Shown here one piece after another: positions 1 through 6,358 of a stretch of 7,946 nt of DNA. A model generated the notes under the pieces. The model was not told where the DNA came from and ran no database searches. It was given only the letters and a program-made list of their open reading frames with translations. Both the position numbers and the translations under genes were made by a program. Position 1 is the stretch's first letter; each line of letters opens with the position of its first letter. This DNA is from an uncultured Lachnospiraceae bacterium (GTDB taxonomy: Bacteria; Bacillota; Clostridia; Lachnospirales; Lachnospiraceae): assembly GCA_947305345.1 (NCBI GenBank), contig CAMZDH010000022.1, positions 1 through 7,946 on the forward strand, given 5' to 3'.

Positions 1-245
1 ACGGCCGTTTTGACTCAAACAATGCGGCCCAGATCCTGATCAATCATTCGGATCACGACCGGACCGTCTCTGAACCGGTCTGGACCCTCGGCATGCCGGA
101 CTTCGGCCAGGCGCGCCGCATGCTCCAGACCTTCGACGGCTCTTACAACGTCGGCGTCCTCCCTGTCCCCATTCAGGACGGCCTGATCACACTCCGCGTA
201 CCCGCCTGGTCTGCCACGGTCCTCCTCTGGGAGCGCCGAAGCTGA
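1..245 (+). CDS. C-terminal fragment of a probable GH13-family alpha-glycosidase
   Basis: The 5' part lies outside the window. Reading begins in phase at base 3 and ends at TGA 243-245, giving 80 residues. The fragment reads like the C-terminal beta-sandwich domain of alpha-amylase-family enzymes (neopullulanase, cyclomaltodextrinase, alpha-glycosidase). It has a strand with NHSDHDRTV, then EPVWTLGMPD, then a TFDGSYNVGV stretch, and a closing strand IQDGLITLRVPAWSATVLLW. The 'dG.l.l.vpa.SA.VL' ending is common to that domain and helps pack the barrel; the catalytic residues would be upstream. The likely role is hydrolysis of alpha-glucan oligosaccharides in the cytoplasm. The domain type is inferred from pattern only, and another glycosidase family with a similar C-terminal sandwich is possible. 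The gene converges on the minus-strand gene at 457-1158. Confidence 0.6.
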   Translation, partial: GRFDSNNAAQILINHSDHDRTVSEPVWTLGMPDFGQARRMLQTFDGSYNVGVLPVPIQDGLITLRVPAWSATVLLWERRS

Positions 246-249
246 GCCC

Positions 250-322
250 GGGCGCTTTTGAAACATCCCCTGTCCCGCTCACTAACAGTCGTTCGAGGAC
301 AGGGGATGTTTCTTATGCGCCC
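250..322. repeat. Palindromic hairpin element, copy 1
   Basis: A perfect 16-bp stem (260-275 with 297-312, beginning GAAACATCCCC) encloses a 21-nt loop containing CTCACTAACAGTCGTTCG (278-295). Below it, a symmetrical 4x4 internal loop leads to a second 6-bp stem, GGGCGC (250-255) with GCGCCC (317-322). CCC 247-249 can also pair with GGG 324-326 across a single bulged T. The loop has a small ACT/AGT self-complementarity (281-283/287-289). The element lies between convergent genes. It may be a bidirectional terminator for the glycosidase gene, or a REP-like extragenic repeat. No good T-tract follows on the plus strand (only TTTCTTAT). Confidence 0.8.
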
Positions 323-349
323 TGGGTCACGCGGCGCTTGCCCCCTTAC

Positions 350-417
350 GGGCGCTACAGAAAATCCCCTGCCCCCTCACTAACAGTCGTTCGGAGGTAG
401 GGGATTTTCTGGAGTGC
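350..417. repeat. Palindromic hairpin element, copy 2
   Basis: This is the second copy of the element at 250-322, offset by about 98-100 bp. The stem is AGAAAATCCCCT (359-370) with AGGGGATTTTCT (399-410), a perfect 12 bp. It continues inward through a G-T wobble (371/398), two G-C pairs, one C-A mismatch and two more G-C pairs. A lower stem pairs GCGCT (352-356) with AGTGC (413-417). The loop CTCACTAACAGTCGTTCG (376-393) is identical to copy 1, and both copies are preceded by GGGCGCT. The A-run and T-run at the stem base read the same way on both strands, so this copy could work as a bidirectional terminator for the converging genes. Confidence 0.8.
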
Positions 418-425
418 TTTGTGAA

Positions 426-445
426 TTAAAGCCGCGGGCTTTTAA
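426..445. terminator. Weak bidirectional terminator-like hairpin after the minus-strand gene
   Basis: AAAGCC (428-433) pairs with GGCTTT (437-442) around a GCG loop, with TTTT (440-443) on the plus strand and TTTAATT on the minus strand. It sits 11-30 bp beyond the stop codon of the minus-strand gene (TGA at 459-457), a plausible spot for its terminator. Only three of the six pairs are G-C, so it is weak alone. The stronger hairpin at 350-417 may do the job instead. Confidence 0.35.
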
Positions 446-456
446 AGGACAGGGGC

Positions 457-1158
457 TCAGTCCGCGGGCTGGAGGGCCATGCGGGCGAGGGCGAGGACGG
501 TGTCCTTGTGGGGAGCGGTGACCGTGACGCCGATGCAGTAGTCGGGGATGACGATGTTCAGAAGATCGGAAATGCGGCTGCTGCCGATGACAATGAAGAA
601 GGGGAGGCGCTCGCCGTCGGTGGTGTCGACATAGCGGATGCGGTCGGCGGCGACGAGGTCCGACAGCAGGTCGTCGGGCAGAATGGATTCCAGGTTGGTG
701 AAGATGGAACCGCCGATGTTTTCAGGGTCGACGTAGCCGCGGATTCCTTTTTCCGTGGAGCCCACGACGTCGAGCGTCTTGCCCGCGACCTGGGCGTAGA
801 TCGCTTCCAGCTGATACATCTGGTATTCGGTGCCTTCCGCGCCGCTTAAGTAAGCCGTGAGGCCGATGTTGTATTTTTTCTCTTCGTAGTTGAGGTCCTT
901 GCAGAGGGCCGTTTTCATGGCAGCGATTTCGTCCTCTTCAAAAGTTGTGCCGAGGAAGGTGCCGTTTAGGACGTACGGGGTCTTCGATTTCGAAATCGTG
1001 ATGATCAGGGCGATCGCAAGGGCGAGTAAACCGAGGACGATCGCCGCGTACAGGCCGAAATAATGGATAAACCAGTCAAAACGCTCCTGCAGGGGCGCGT
1101 TCTTGACCTTTTCCCATTGGATTTTCAGATTGCTTTTTTCGCCGTAAATATTGGCCAT
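457..1158 (-). CDS. Single-pass membrane protein of unknown function
   Basis: I do not recognise a named family. The 233-residue product has a short charged, Lys-rich N-terminus, then an amphipathic stretch ([10 protein letters not shown], about 25-34). One strong membrane helix follows (about 35-55, rich in Ile, Leu and Ala), ended by KSK, so an N-in, C-out topology is likely. The remaining 175 or so residues form a soluble domain with alternating strands. A segment [11 protein letters not shown] (153-163) and a [13 protein letters not shown] stretch (182-194) remind me of uncharacterised clostridial membrane proteins often found near DUF624 genes; that is an impression only. ATG 1158 is preferred over TTG 1185 because AAAGGG (1169-1164) lies 5 nt upstream of it and TTG 1185 has no ribosome site. 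The gene is transcribed divergently from the DUF624 gene, from a near-consensus promoter about 50 bp upstream. Confidence 0.75.
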   Translation of the reverse strand: MANIYGEKSNLKIQWEKVKNAPLQERFDWFIHYFGLYAAIVLGLLALAIALIITISKSKTPYVLNGTFLGTTFEEDEIAAMKTALCKDLNYEEKKYNIGLTAYLSGAEGTEYQMYQLEAIYAQVAGKTLDVVGSTEKGIRGYVDPENIGGSIFTNLESILPDDLLSDLVAADRIRYVDTTDGERLPFFIVIGSSRISDLLNIVIPDYCIGVTVTAPHKDTVLALARMALQPAD

Positions 1159-1205
1159 AAGAACCCTTTCAGCCGTCTGTTTCAAGGTGCGGCGGTGATA
1201 CTGTC

Positions 1206-1234
1206 ATTGTACTTGGCAGCGGCCGTTCTGTCAA
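1206..1234 (-). promoter_or_regulatory. Sigma-70-type promoter for the minus-strand membrane protein gene
   Basis: Reading the minus strand, TTGACA (1234-1229) is followed by a 17-bp spacer and TACAAT (1211-1206). That is a perfect -35 and a five-of-six -10 at ideal spacing. Transcription should start near 1199, leaving a leader of about 40 nt before ATG 1158. Confidence 0.85.
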
Positions 1235-1266
1235 TGCATCCCCGCTTCAGTATCGATTTCTGTTTC

Positions 1267-1295
1267 TTGACCGCGTCGCGGTTGTGTATTATAAT
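1267..1295 (+). promoter_or_regulatory. Sigma-70-type promoter for DUF624-gltX
   Basis: TTGACC (1267-1272), a 17-bp spacer and a perfect TATAAT (1290-1295) give a predicted start near 1302, 28 nt upstream of GTG 1330. The leader is too short for a T-box or other riboswitch, so gltX seems not to be controlled by tRNA-sensing attenuation here. The -35 box is 32 bp from the -35 box of the divergent promoter, so one bound regulator could affect both. Confidence 0.88.
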
Positions 1296-1329
1296 TATCC
1301 GGAAATGCAGGCACTTGCGAGGTAGGAAC

Positions 1330-2034
1330 GTGCGAAAGCTCTTCAACATGGAGAATCCGTTCTGGTCGTTCATCGGGAAACTGGTGGATGTGGTCGTGCT
1401 GCACCTGATCTGGCTCGTCTGCTGCCTGCCGGTGTTCACGTTCGGCCCGTCCACGGTCGCGCTTTGCTATGCGCTGATGAAGGACGCGGAAGACAAAGAC
1501 GGACACTATTACCGCGCGTTTTTCAAGTCGTTCAAGCTGAATTTCAAGCAGGGCATCTTTCTCGGGCTCATTTTCCTCCTGTTAGAGGGCGGGCTCGGCT
1601 ATACGGTCTTTCTCACTTCGCAGAATGCGGCGCTGAATCCGGCGTTCCCGGCGATCCGCGTCGCGGCGATCGTCATGATGGTTCTTGTGTTCATCACGTT
1701 CGAATACGCATTTCCGCTGCTGGCGCGGTTCGACAATACTGTGCGGAAGACGATCATCAACGGCTTCATGATGTCGATTCGGCACCTGGGCTGGACGATC
1801 GTCATGACGGCGGTGTTTGTGGGATTTTATGTGCTGATGTATTTCTTTGAACGCTACATTTTTCCGCTGATGCTCTGGGGCTTCGGGCTTGTGGTGTTCA
1901 TCAATTCGTTCATCATGAATCACATTTTCGCGCCCTACATTGAAATGATCCAGGGCAAGGAAAAGGATCCGGACGAATGGACGGTTCCGGAAGCGGAAGG
2001 GGCTTCCGGCGAGACAGATCAAGGAGAGAAGAAA
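1330..2034 (+). CDS. DUF624 (YesL-like) membrane protein, open in frame into gltX
   Basis: The product opens [18 protein letters not shown], the usual N-terminal signature of DUF624/YesL proteins. It continues with [19 protein letters not shown] (25-42) and a [10 protein letters not shown] loop. About five membrane helices are visible (roughly 18-38, 76-97, 110-132, 155-172, 176-198). The biochemical role of the family is unknown; members often sit beside carbohydrate-use genes. GTG 1330 is chosen because GAGG (1319-1322) lies 7 nt upstream and it restores the family's RKLFN start; ATG 1348 is the alternative. After the last helix comes a hydrophilic acidic tail (about 208-235). There is no stop codon: the frame passes directly into gltX at 2035. 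The segment is 235 residues, about normal for a complete DUF624 protein plus tail, so the domain itself is not truncated. The frame is open upstream to 1063, but that stretch lies opposite the minus-strand gene and holds no domain. Confidence 0.85.
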
Positions 2035-2037
2035 ATG
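2021..2037 (+). promoter_or_regulatory. Internal ribosome binding site and start codon of gltX
   Basis: AAGGAG (2021-2026) stands 8 nt upstream of ATG 2035, exactly where bacterial GluRS proteins begin ([14 protein letters not shown]). This argues that free GluRS is made by internal initiation even though the upstream DUF624 frame is open through the site. One frame over, a TAA lies at 2040-2042, so a single-base shift upstream would end DUF624 with an 8-nt overlap of gltX, a normal operon arrangement. Confidence 0.8.
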
Positions 2038-3489
2038 GTTAAGATCAGAACACGGTTTGCGCCGAGCCCGACGGGCCGGATGCACGTTGGCAATTTGCGT
2101 ACCGCATTGTACGCCTATCTTATCGCGAAGCATGAGGGCGGCGATTATCTGCTGCGGATCGAGGATACCGATCAGGAACGCTACGTCGAAGGCGCGGTGG
2201 ACATCATCTACCGCACGATGGCGGAGACGGGGCTCATCCATGACGAAGGACCGGACAAGGACGGCGGCGTGGGTCCGTACGTGCAGTCCGAGCGCCGCGC
2301 GGCCGGCATCTATATGAAATATGCGAAGCAGCTGATCGAAAAGGGCGAGGCATATTACTGCTTCTGTGACGAGGAGCGGCTGAACAGCTTAAAGACGAAG
2401 GTCGGCGAGGACGGCAAGGAGATCCGCGTCTACGACAAGCATTGCCTCGGGCTTTCGAAGGAAGAGATCGAGAAGAATCTGGCGGAAGGGAAGCCGTTCG
2501 TCATCCGGCAGAACAATCCGACGACGGGCACGACGACATTCCACGACGAAATTTACGGCGACATCACGGTCGACAATGAAGAACTCGACGACATGGTCCT
2601 GATCAAATCCGACGGCTATCCGACCTACAATTTCGCGAACGTCGTCGACGACCATCTGATGGGCATCACCCATGTCGTCCGCGGCAACGAATACCTGTCT
2701 TCGAGCCCGAAATACAACCGGCTGTACGAAGCGTTCGGCTGGGAGGTGCCGGTCTACGTGCATTGCCCGCTGATCACCGACGAAGAGCACAAGAAGCTCT
2801 CCAAACGGAGCGGTCATTCGTCCTTTGAGGATCTGATCGAACAGGGCTTCCTGACCGAGGCGGTCGTGAACTTCGTCGCGCTGCTCGGCTGGTCGCCGGA
2901 GGACAATCAGGAGATCATGAGCCTGCAGGAGCTCATTGAAAAGTTCGATTACCGGCGGATCAACAAGTCCCCGGCGGTCTTCGATTACGCGAAGCTCCGC
3001 TGGATGAACGGCGAATACTTAAAGAACATGGACGAGAAAGCGTACCTGCAGCGCGCGCTCCCGATCGTTGAAAAGACCGTGACGCGGCCTGTCGATCACA
3101 GGAAGATCGCGCTGATGGTGAAGACCCGGATCGAGACGTTCAATGACATTCCGGAGAAGATCGCTTTCTTCGAAGCCGTGCCGGAATACGACGTCAGCCT
3201 TTATGAAAACAAAAAGGCCAAATGCGACGCGGCCTCGTCGCTCGCGCTTTTAAAGGAGGTCCTGCCGATCCTGAAAGCCCAGGAGGATTTCAGTAACGAC
3301 GCCCTGTTCGAGAGATTAAGCGCTTTCGGCCAGGAGAAGGAGTATAAAACGAACTTCGTGATGTGGCCGCTTAGGACCGCGATGTCCGGCCTCCAGATGA
3401 CGCCGGGCGGAGCGACCGAGCTGATGTCGGTCCTCGGAAAAGACGAGACGATTGCCCGGATCGAAGCCGCGATCGAAAAGCTTTCCTAA
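2035..3489 (+). CDS. gltX: Glutamyl-tRNA synthetase (GluRS)
   Basis: This is a class I aminoacyl-tRNA synthetase that charges tRNA(Glu) with glutamate, using ATP, in the cytoplasm. In many Clostridia it also charges tRNA(Gln) for later amidation by GatCAB. The 484-residue length is normal. The N-terminal Rossmann fold has [14 protein letters not shown] (7-20), where HVGN is the HIGH-motif equivalent. [11 protein letters not shown] (39-49), the [21 protein letters not shown] segment (183-203) and [11 protein letters not shown] (213-223) follow. The second ATP-binding motif is KLSKR (254-258), the KMSKS equivalent. The C-terminal half is the helical anticodon-binding region. The zinc-knuckle area has C109 and C111, with H136-C137 further on, so a full Cys-x-Cys...Cys-x-His site is not evident. 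The gene follows DUF624 without any stop codon between them, so a 719-residue fusion is encoded unless translation starts only at ATG 2035. A terminator follows directly. Confidence 0.97.
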   Translation: MVKIRTRFAPSPTGRMHVGNLRTALYAYLIAKHEGGDYLLRIEDTDQERYVEGAVDIIYRTMAETGLIHDEGPDKDGGVGPYVQSERRAAGIYMKYAKQLIEKGEAYYCFCDEERLNSLKTKVGEDGKEIRVYDKHCLGLSKEEIEKNLAEGKPFVIRQNNPTTGTTTFHDEIYGDITVDNEELDDMVLIKSDGYPTYNFANVVDDHLMGITHVVRGNEYLSSSPKYNRLYEAFGWEVPVYVHCPLITDEEHKKLSKRSGHSSFEDLIEQGFLTEAVVNFVALLGWSPEDNQEIMSLQELIEKFDYRRINKSPAVFDYAKLRWMNGEYLKNMDEKAYLQRALPIVEKTVTRPVDHRKIALMVKTRIETFNDIPEKIAFFEAVPEYDVSLYENKKAKCDAASSLALLKEVLPILKAQEDFSNDALFERLSAFGQEKEYKTNFVMWPLRTAMSGLQMTPGGATELMSVLGKDETIARIEAAIEKLS

Positions 3490-3499
3490 AACACTTTTT

Positions 3500-3535
3500 C
3501 CCCTGCCCGGACACCGGGCGGGGGTTTTCCTTTTT
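3500..3535 (+). terminator. Rho-independent terminator after gltX
   Basis: CCCCTGCCCGG (3500-3510) pairs with CCGGGCGGGGG (3514-3524) through 11 bp with one T-G wobble and an ACA loop. A T-rich tract (3525-3535, TTTT CC TTTTT) follows. It begins 10 nt after the gltX stop and ends 27 nt before the helicase start codon. Confidence 0.92.
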
Positions 3536-3562
3536 CAGCATTCATTTCCAGAGGAATAATCC

Positions 3563-5422
3563 ATGAACATGAACGATGCACAGCGGCGCGCCGCAGCGCA
3601 TCGCGACGGTCCGTGTATGGTTTTGTCCGGCCCGGGAAGCGGGAAGACGACCGTCATCACGGGCCGCGTGAAAGTGCTGACGGAAGCGTACCGGATCCCG
3701 CCGGAACACATCCTGGTCATTACATTTACCCGTGCGGCAGCGGCCGAAATGAAGAAGCGGTATTTAAAGCTCGTCTCAAAGACCGCGACCGCGGTCACCT
3801 TCGGAACGTTCCACAGCGTCTTTTTCGCGATGCTCCGACAGGAGCTGAAGATCGGACCGGACGCGGTCGCGGCGGAAGCGCTCCGATACCGGTTTTTGGA
3901 AGAAGCGCTCCAGCGCACGGGGAATGCGGCGCTTTCTGGACGGGAGACGCTGTCGTCGATCCTGTCGGAGATCTCGTACGTCAAAAATCACGGAAGTTCG
4001 CCGGAAGCCGTTCATTCCGCGGCCTGCGGTACGGCTTTTCCGGCGATCCTGAACGCGTATGAGGCGCGGCTTCAGGAGGAGGGGCTGCTGGATTACGACG
4101 ACCTTCTGACGAAGACGAAAGACCTGCTCCTTCAGCGTCCCGAGGCGCTTTCTCGCTTTCGGGAACAGTTTCAGTACCTCCTCATCGACGAATTCCAGGA
4201 CGTGAATCCGGTGCAGTTCGACGTTGTGAGACTCCTCGCGGCGCCGAAAAACAACCTCTTCATCGTCGGAGACGACGACCAGTCGATCTACGCGTTCCGC
4301 GGCGCGGCGCCGAAGATCATGCTGGATTTTCCCAAGGCGTTTCCGGGCACAAAAGTACATAAGCTGGAGGTCAATTACCGGTCGAACGCGGAGATCGTCC
4401 GGGCAGCGGGCGCGCTGATCGGGGAGAACAGGATGCGCTACCCGAAGAAACTGACCGCGGCGAAGGGACGGGGCGGCTCGGTCCGGATGACGGCCTACCG
4501 GACGCGGGACGATGAATGGGAAGCGATCGGCGCGGAGATCGCCTCCCTGATCCAGAGCGGCCGCGCGCCGGAGTCGATCGCGGTGCTCTCCCGGACGAAC
4601 AACGCGTCGGCGGGGCTCGTTCGCGTTTTCTTTCAGAAATCGATCCCGTTCACGCTGAAGGACAAGCCGTTCAACGTGTTTTCGCATTACGTGTGCAAGC
4701 CCGTTTTCGCGGCGCTGAACTATGCGTCGGGCAACCGGACGCGGAAGAATTTCCTGCTGTTCATGAACTGTCCGTATCACGGGATCCTGCGGGAGGATCT
4801 TAAGGAAGAGCAGGTCGATCTCGCGGCGCTTGAGAAAGCCTGCCGCGCGGACGAAAGGACGCGGTATCTCGCGCCGCGGATCAGGACATTCCGGGAGGAA
4901 CTGGATCTTCTCGCGCGGCTGAAGCTCCCTTACGCGATGGTCAATTATTTCCGGCGCGGCATGGGGTATGACCGTTTTGTCGAAGAGACAGCCGAAAAGC
5001 GCGGCACCGATGCCGGAGCGCTGCTTCGGATCCTGGACGATGTGCAGCATTCGGCGCGGCAGCAGTGTACCGTCGAAGAGTGGTACCGCTTCATTGCGGC
5101 GTATACGGAAAAACTCCATCAGGCGGAAAAGCAGGAGACACGGGAAGAAGGGAAGGTCGTGCTTTCGACGCTCCACGGCGCGAAGGGGCTGGAATACGAG
5201 ACCGTCTACATTCCGGATCTCATGGAGAAGATGATCCCGCACGAAAAAGCGCGGACGAAGGAAGCGTTGGAAGAGGAGCGGCGGCTTCTGTACGTCGGCA
5301 TGACGCGCGCCGTATCGGAATTACGCCTTTCCTACTGCCATGAGCAGAACGGAAAGTTCCTGACGCCAAGCCGCTTCATTCCGGAAATCGGACTTCGGGA
5401 AGTGAACGGGCAGGGCACCTGA
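3563..5422 (+). CDS. UvrD/PcrA-like superfamily 1A DNA helicase, short form
   Basis: This is an ATP-driven 3'-5' single-strand DNA translocase or helicase, probably for repair or replication-fork upkeep. The motifs run in order: Q motif region NDAQRRAAAH (4-13), Walker A GPGSGKTT (23-30), Ia ITFTRAAAAEMKKR (53-66), Ib GTFHS (81-85), Walker B DEFQDVNPVQ (209-218), III GDDDQSIYAFRGA (236-248), IV NYRSNAEIV (271-279), V STLHGAKGLEYETVYIPDL (535-553) and VI EERRLLYVGMTRA (571-583). Only about 36 residues follow motif VI. The long C-terminal tail with the RNA-polymerase-binding Tudor domain of typical PcrA (about 720 or more residues) is therefore absent. This fits the compact UvrD-like proteins of many Clostridia rather than the main pcrA or uvrD, so no symbol is given. 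The start is ATG 3563, with AGAGGA (3549-3554) 8 nt upstream; ATG 3569 is a close alternative. No promoter is evident after the gltX terminator. Confidence 0.93.
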   Translation: MNMNDAQRRAAAHRDGPCMVLSGPGSGKTTVITGRVKVLTEAYRIPPEHILVITFTRAAAAEMKKRYLKLVSKTATAVTFGTFHSVFFAMLRQELKIGPDAVAAEALRYRFLEEALQRTGNAALSGRETLSSILSEISYVKNHGSSPEAVHSAACGTAFPAILNAYEARLQEEGLLDYDDLLTKTKDLLLQRPEALSRFREQFQYLLIDEFQDVNPVQFDVVRLLAAPKNNLFIVGDDDQSIYAFRGAAPKIMLDFPKAFPGTKVHKLEVNYRSNAEIVRAAGALIGENRMRYPKKLTAAKGRGGSVRMTAYRTRDDEWEAIGAEIASLIQSGRAPESIAVLSRTNNASAGLVRVFFQKSIPFTLKDKPFNVFSHYVCKPVFAALNYASGNRTRKNFLLFMNCPYHGILREDLKEEQVDLAALEKACRADERTRYLAPRIRTFREELDLLARLKLPYAMVNYFRRGMGYDRFVEETAEKRGTDAGALLRILDDVQHSARQQCTVEEWYRFIAAYTEKLHQAEKQETREEGKVVLSTLHGAKGLEYETVYIPDLMEKMIPHEKARTKEALEEERRLLYVGMTRAVSELRLSYCHEQNGKFLTPSRFIPEIGLREVNGQGT

Positions 5423-5441
5423 TTTTACAATCTGTCACGTC

Positions 5442-5464
5442 AAAAAGGCGGCTGAAAATGCCGC
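5442..5464 (-). terminator. Possible minus-strand terminator in the helicase-regulator gap
   Basis: Read on the minus strand, GCGGC (5464-5460) and GCCGC (5452-5448) form a 5-bp all-GC stem with a 7-nt loop. C and TTTTT (5446-5442) follow. On the plus strand the hairpin has no T-tract, so it would not end helicase transcription efficiently. No minus-strand gene lies to the right within the window, so it could only block antisense transcription. The short stem makes this tentative. Confidence 0.3.
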
Positions 5465-5523
5465 GCAACCGGAGAATTCCCGAATAATAAAGCGAAACCG
5501 CTCAAAAACGGACACATTAGGAA

Positions 5524-5552
5524 TTGACATTTTTTCCGATTTGGCATACACT
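5524..5552 (+). promoter_or_regulatory. Sigma-70-type promoter of the AraC-family gene
   Basis: A perfect TTGACA (5524-5529), a 17-bp spacer beginning with a T-run, and TACACT (5547-5552) form the promoter. The predicted start is near 5559, right at the ribosome site GAGGTG (5559-5564), giving a leader of only about 14 nt. An overlapping TATACT (5552-5557) is a better -10 by sequence but sits 22 bp from the -35, which is too far. Confidence 0.7.
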
Positions 5553-5572
5553 ATACTCGAGGTGTTGTAAAG

Positions 5573-6358
5573 ATGCTGAAGGTTCGTTATGTCGGATATG
5601 AAGTCGTCGGCGAGAATTACGCCAGGATTTTCCGCCCCAACGGGAGCGGAGATTACGTCCTGGTGTATTTCCACGAGACCATGCACGTCCTGCTTGAGAA
5701 TGAGATCGCGGTCGCCGAACCTGACACGATGATTCTCTACAAGCCGGGCGTGGAACAGGACTTCAGCGCCCTTCGGGACTTCAGCGCGACCTATGTGCAT
5801 TTTACTGCGGATTCAGAAGAGGTCGCCCGCCTCGGCGTGCCGGAAATGAAGGTCCTTTGCCCTGAGAATGCGGGCATCGTCCTGCAGTTCTTAGAGCAGC
5901 TGAACCGCGAATACTACACGCGGGACATTGGCTTTGAGGATCAGATGGATGCGCTTCTTCGGAATCTCTTCGTTTATCTCTCGCGCGAATTTCATGAGAA
6001 CTCGCCGGAGCTTGCCGACCGGGCGTCGCTTTACCGCCTGTTCTGCGAGGCGCGGTTCACGATGCTTTCCAACTGCGAAAAGGAATGGGCTTCGACCAAC
6101 ATGCCGGAAATGGTATCGAAGAGCCGGAGCCAATTCTACAAATACTACAATGAATTCTTCGGGATCTCGCCGATGGCGGACTTAAACCGCGCGAGGATCG
6201 AAAAGGCGAAGATCCTCCTGACGAACAAGGACGTCAGCGTGACCGAGGTCGCGTCGCTCGTCGGTTACGCGAGCATCCATCACTTTTCGCGTACATTCAA
6301 GGAGCACACGGGTCTTTCACCGCTCCAGTACGTAAAACGGATCACGAACCGGCGCTGA
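5573..6358 (+). CDS. AraC-family transcriptional regulator
   Basis: This is a 261-residue cytoplasmic DNA-binding regulator. The N-terminal 80 or so residues are strand-rich (YVLVYFHETMHVLL, 28-41; MILYKPGV, 53-60; ATYVHFTAD, 72-80), matching the cupin-like sensor domain of AraC proteins. A helical linker (about 100-165) follows. The C-terminal double helix-turn-helix spans about 165-258. Its first HTH includes MPEMVSKSRSQFYKYYNEFFGISPMADLN (177-205) and the connecting helix RIEKAKILL (208-216). The second HTH is VTEVASLVGYASIHHFSRTFKEHTGLSPLQYVK (223-255), with the family's usual GY...FSRTFK...G.SP..Y pattern. The sensor type suggests a sugar or other small ligand, but the effector cannot be read from the sequence. 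The start is ATG 5573, 8 nt after GAGGTG. The gene has its own promoter and lies 54 bp upstream of the pyruvate:ferredoxin oxidoreductase gene, which it may or may not control. Confidence 0.95.
   Translation: MLKVRYVGYEVVGENYARIFRPNGSGDYVLVYFHETMHVLLENEIAVAEPDTMILYKPGVEQDFSALRDFSATYVHFTADSEEVARLGVPEMKVLCPENAGIVLQFLEQLNREYYTRDIGFEDQMDALLRNLFVYLSREFHENSPELADRASLYRLFCEARFTMLSNCEKEWASTNMPEMVSKSRSQFYKYYNEFFGISPMADLNRARIEKAKILLTNKDVSVTEVASLVGYASIHHFSRTFKEHTGLSPLQYVKRITNRR

Noticed and set aside
250..417. CRISPR array
   Set aside because: There are only two copies, each a long palindrome with conserved loop and differing arms. There are no repeat-spacer units of regular length and no cas genes.
1063..1329. 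Upstream extension of the DUF624 open frame to ATG 1063
   Set aside because: It overlaps the minus-strand gene and both promoters and lies before the predicted transcription start. The GTG at 1330 has a ribosome site and gives the family's normal N-terminus.
1296..1329. T-box or other riboswitch controlling gltX
   Set aside because: The predicted leader is about 28 nt, too short for any such fold, and no T-box sequence or leader terminator is present.
3776..5242. Long minus-strand open frame (488 codons) opposite the helicase gene
   Set aside because: It is rich in Arg, His, Asp and Val with no recognisable domain, as expected for the complement of a GC-rich coding gene. The plus-strand frame has all helicase motifs.
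5490..5515. Small hairpin AGCG-AAAC-CGCT in the gap before the AraC-family gene
   Set aside because: A 4-bp stem without a T-tract is within chance expectation, so no function is assigned.
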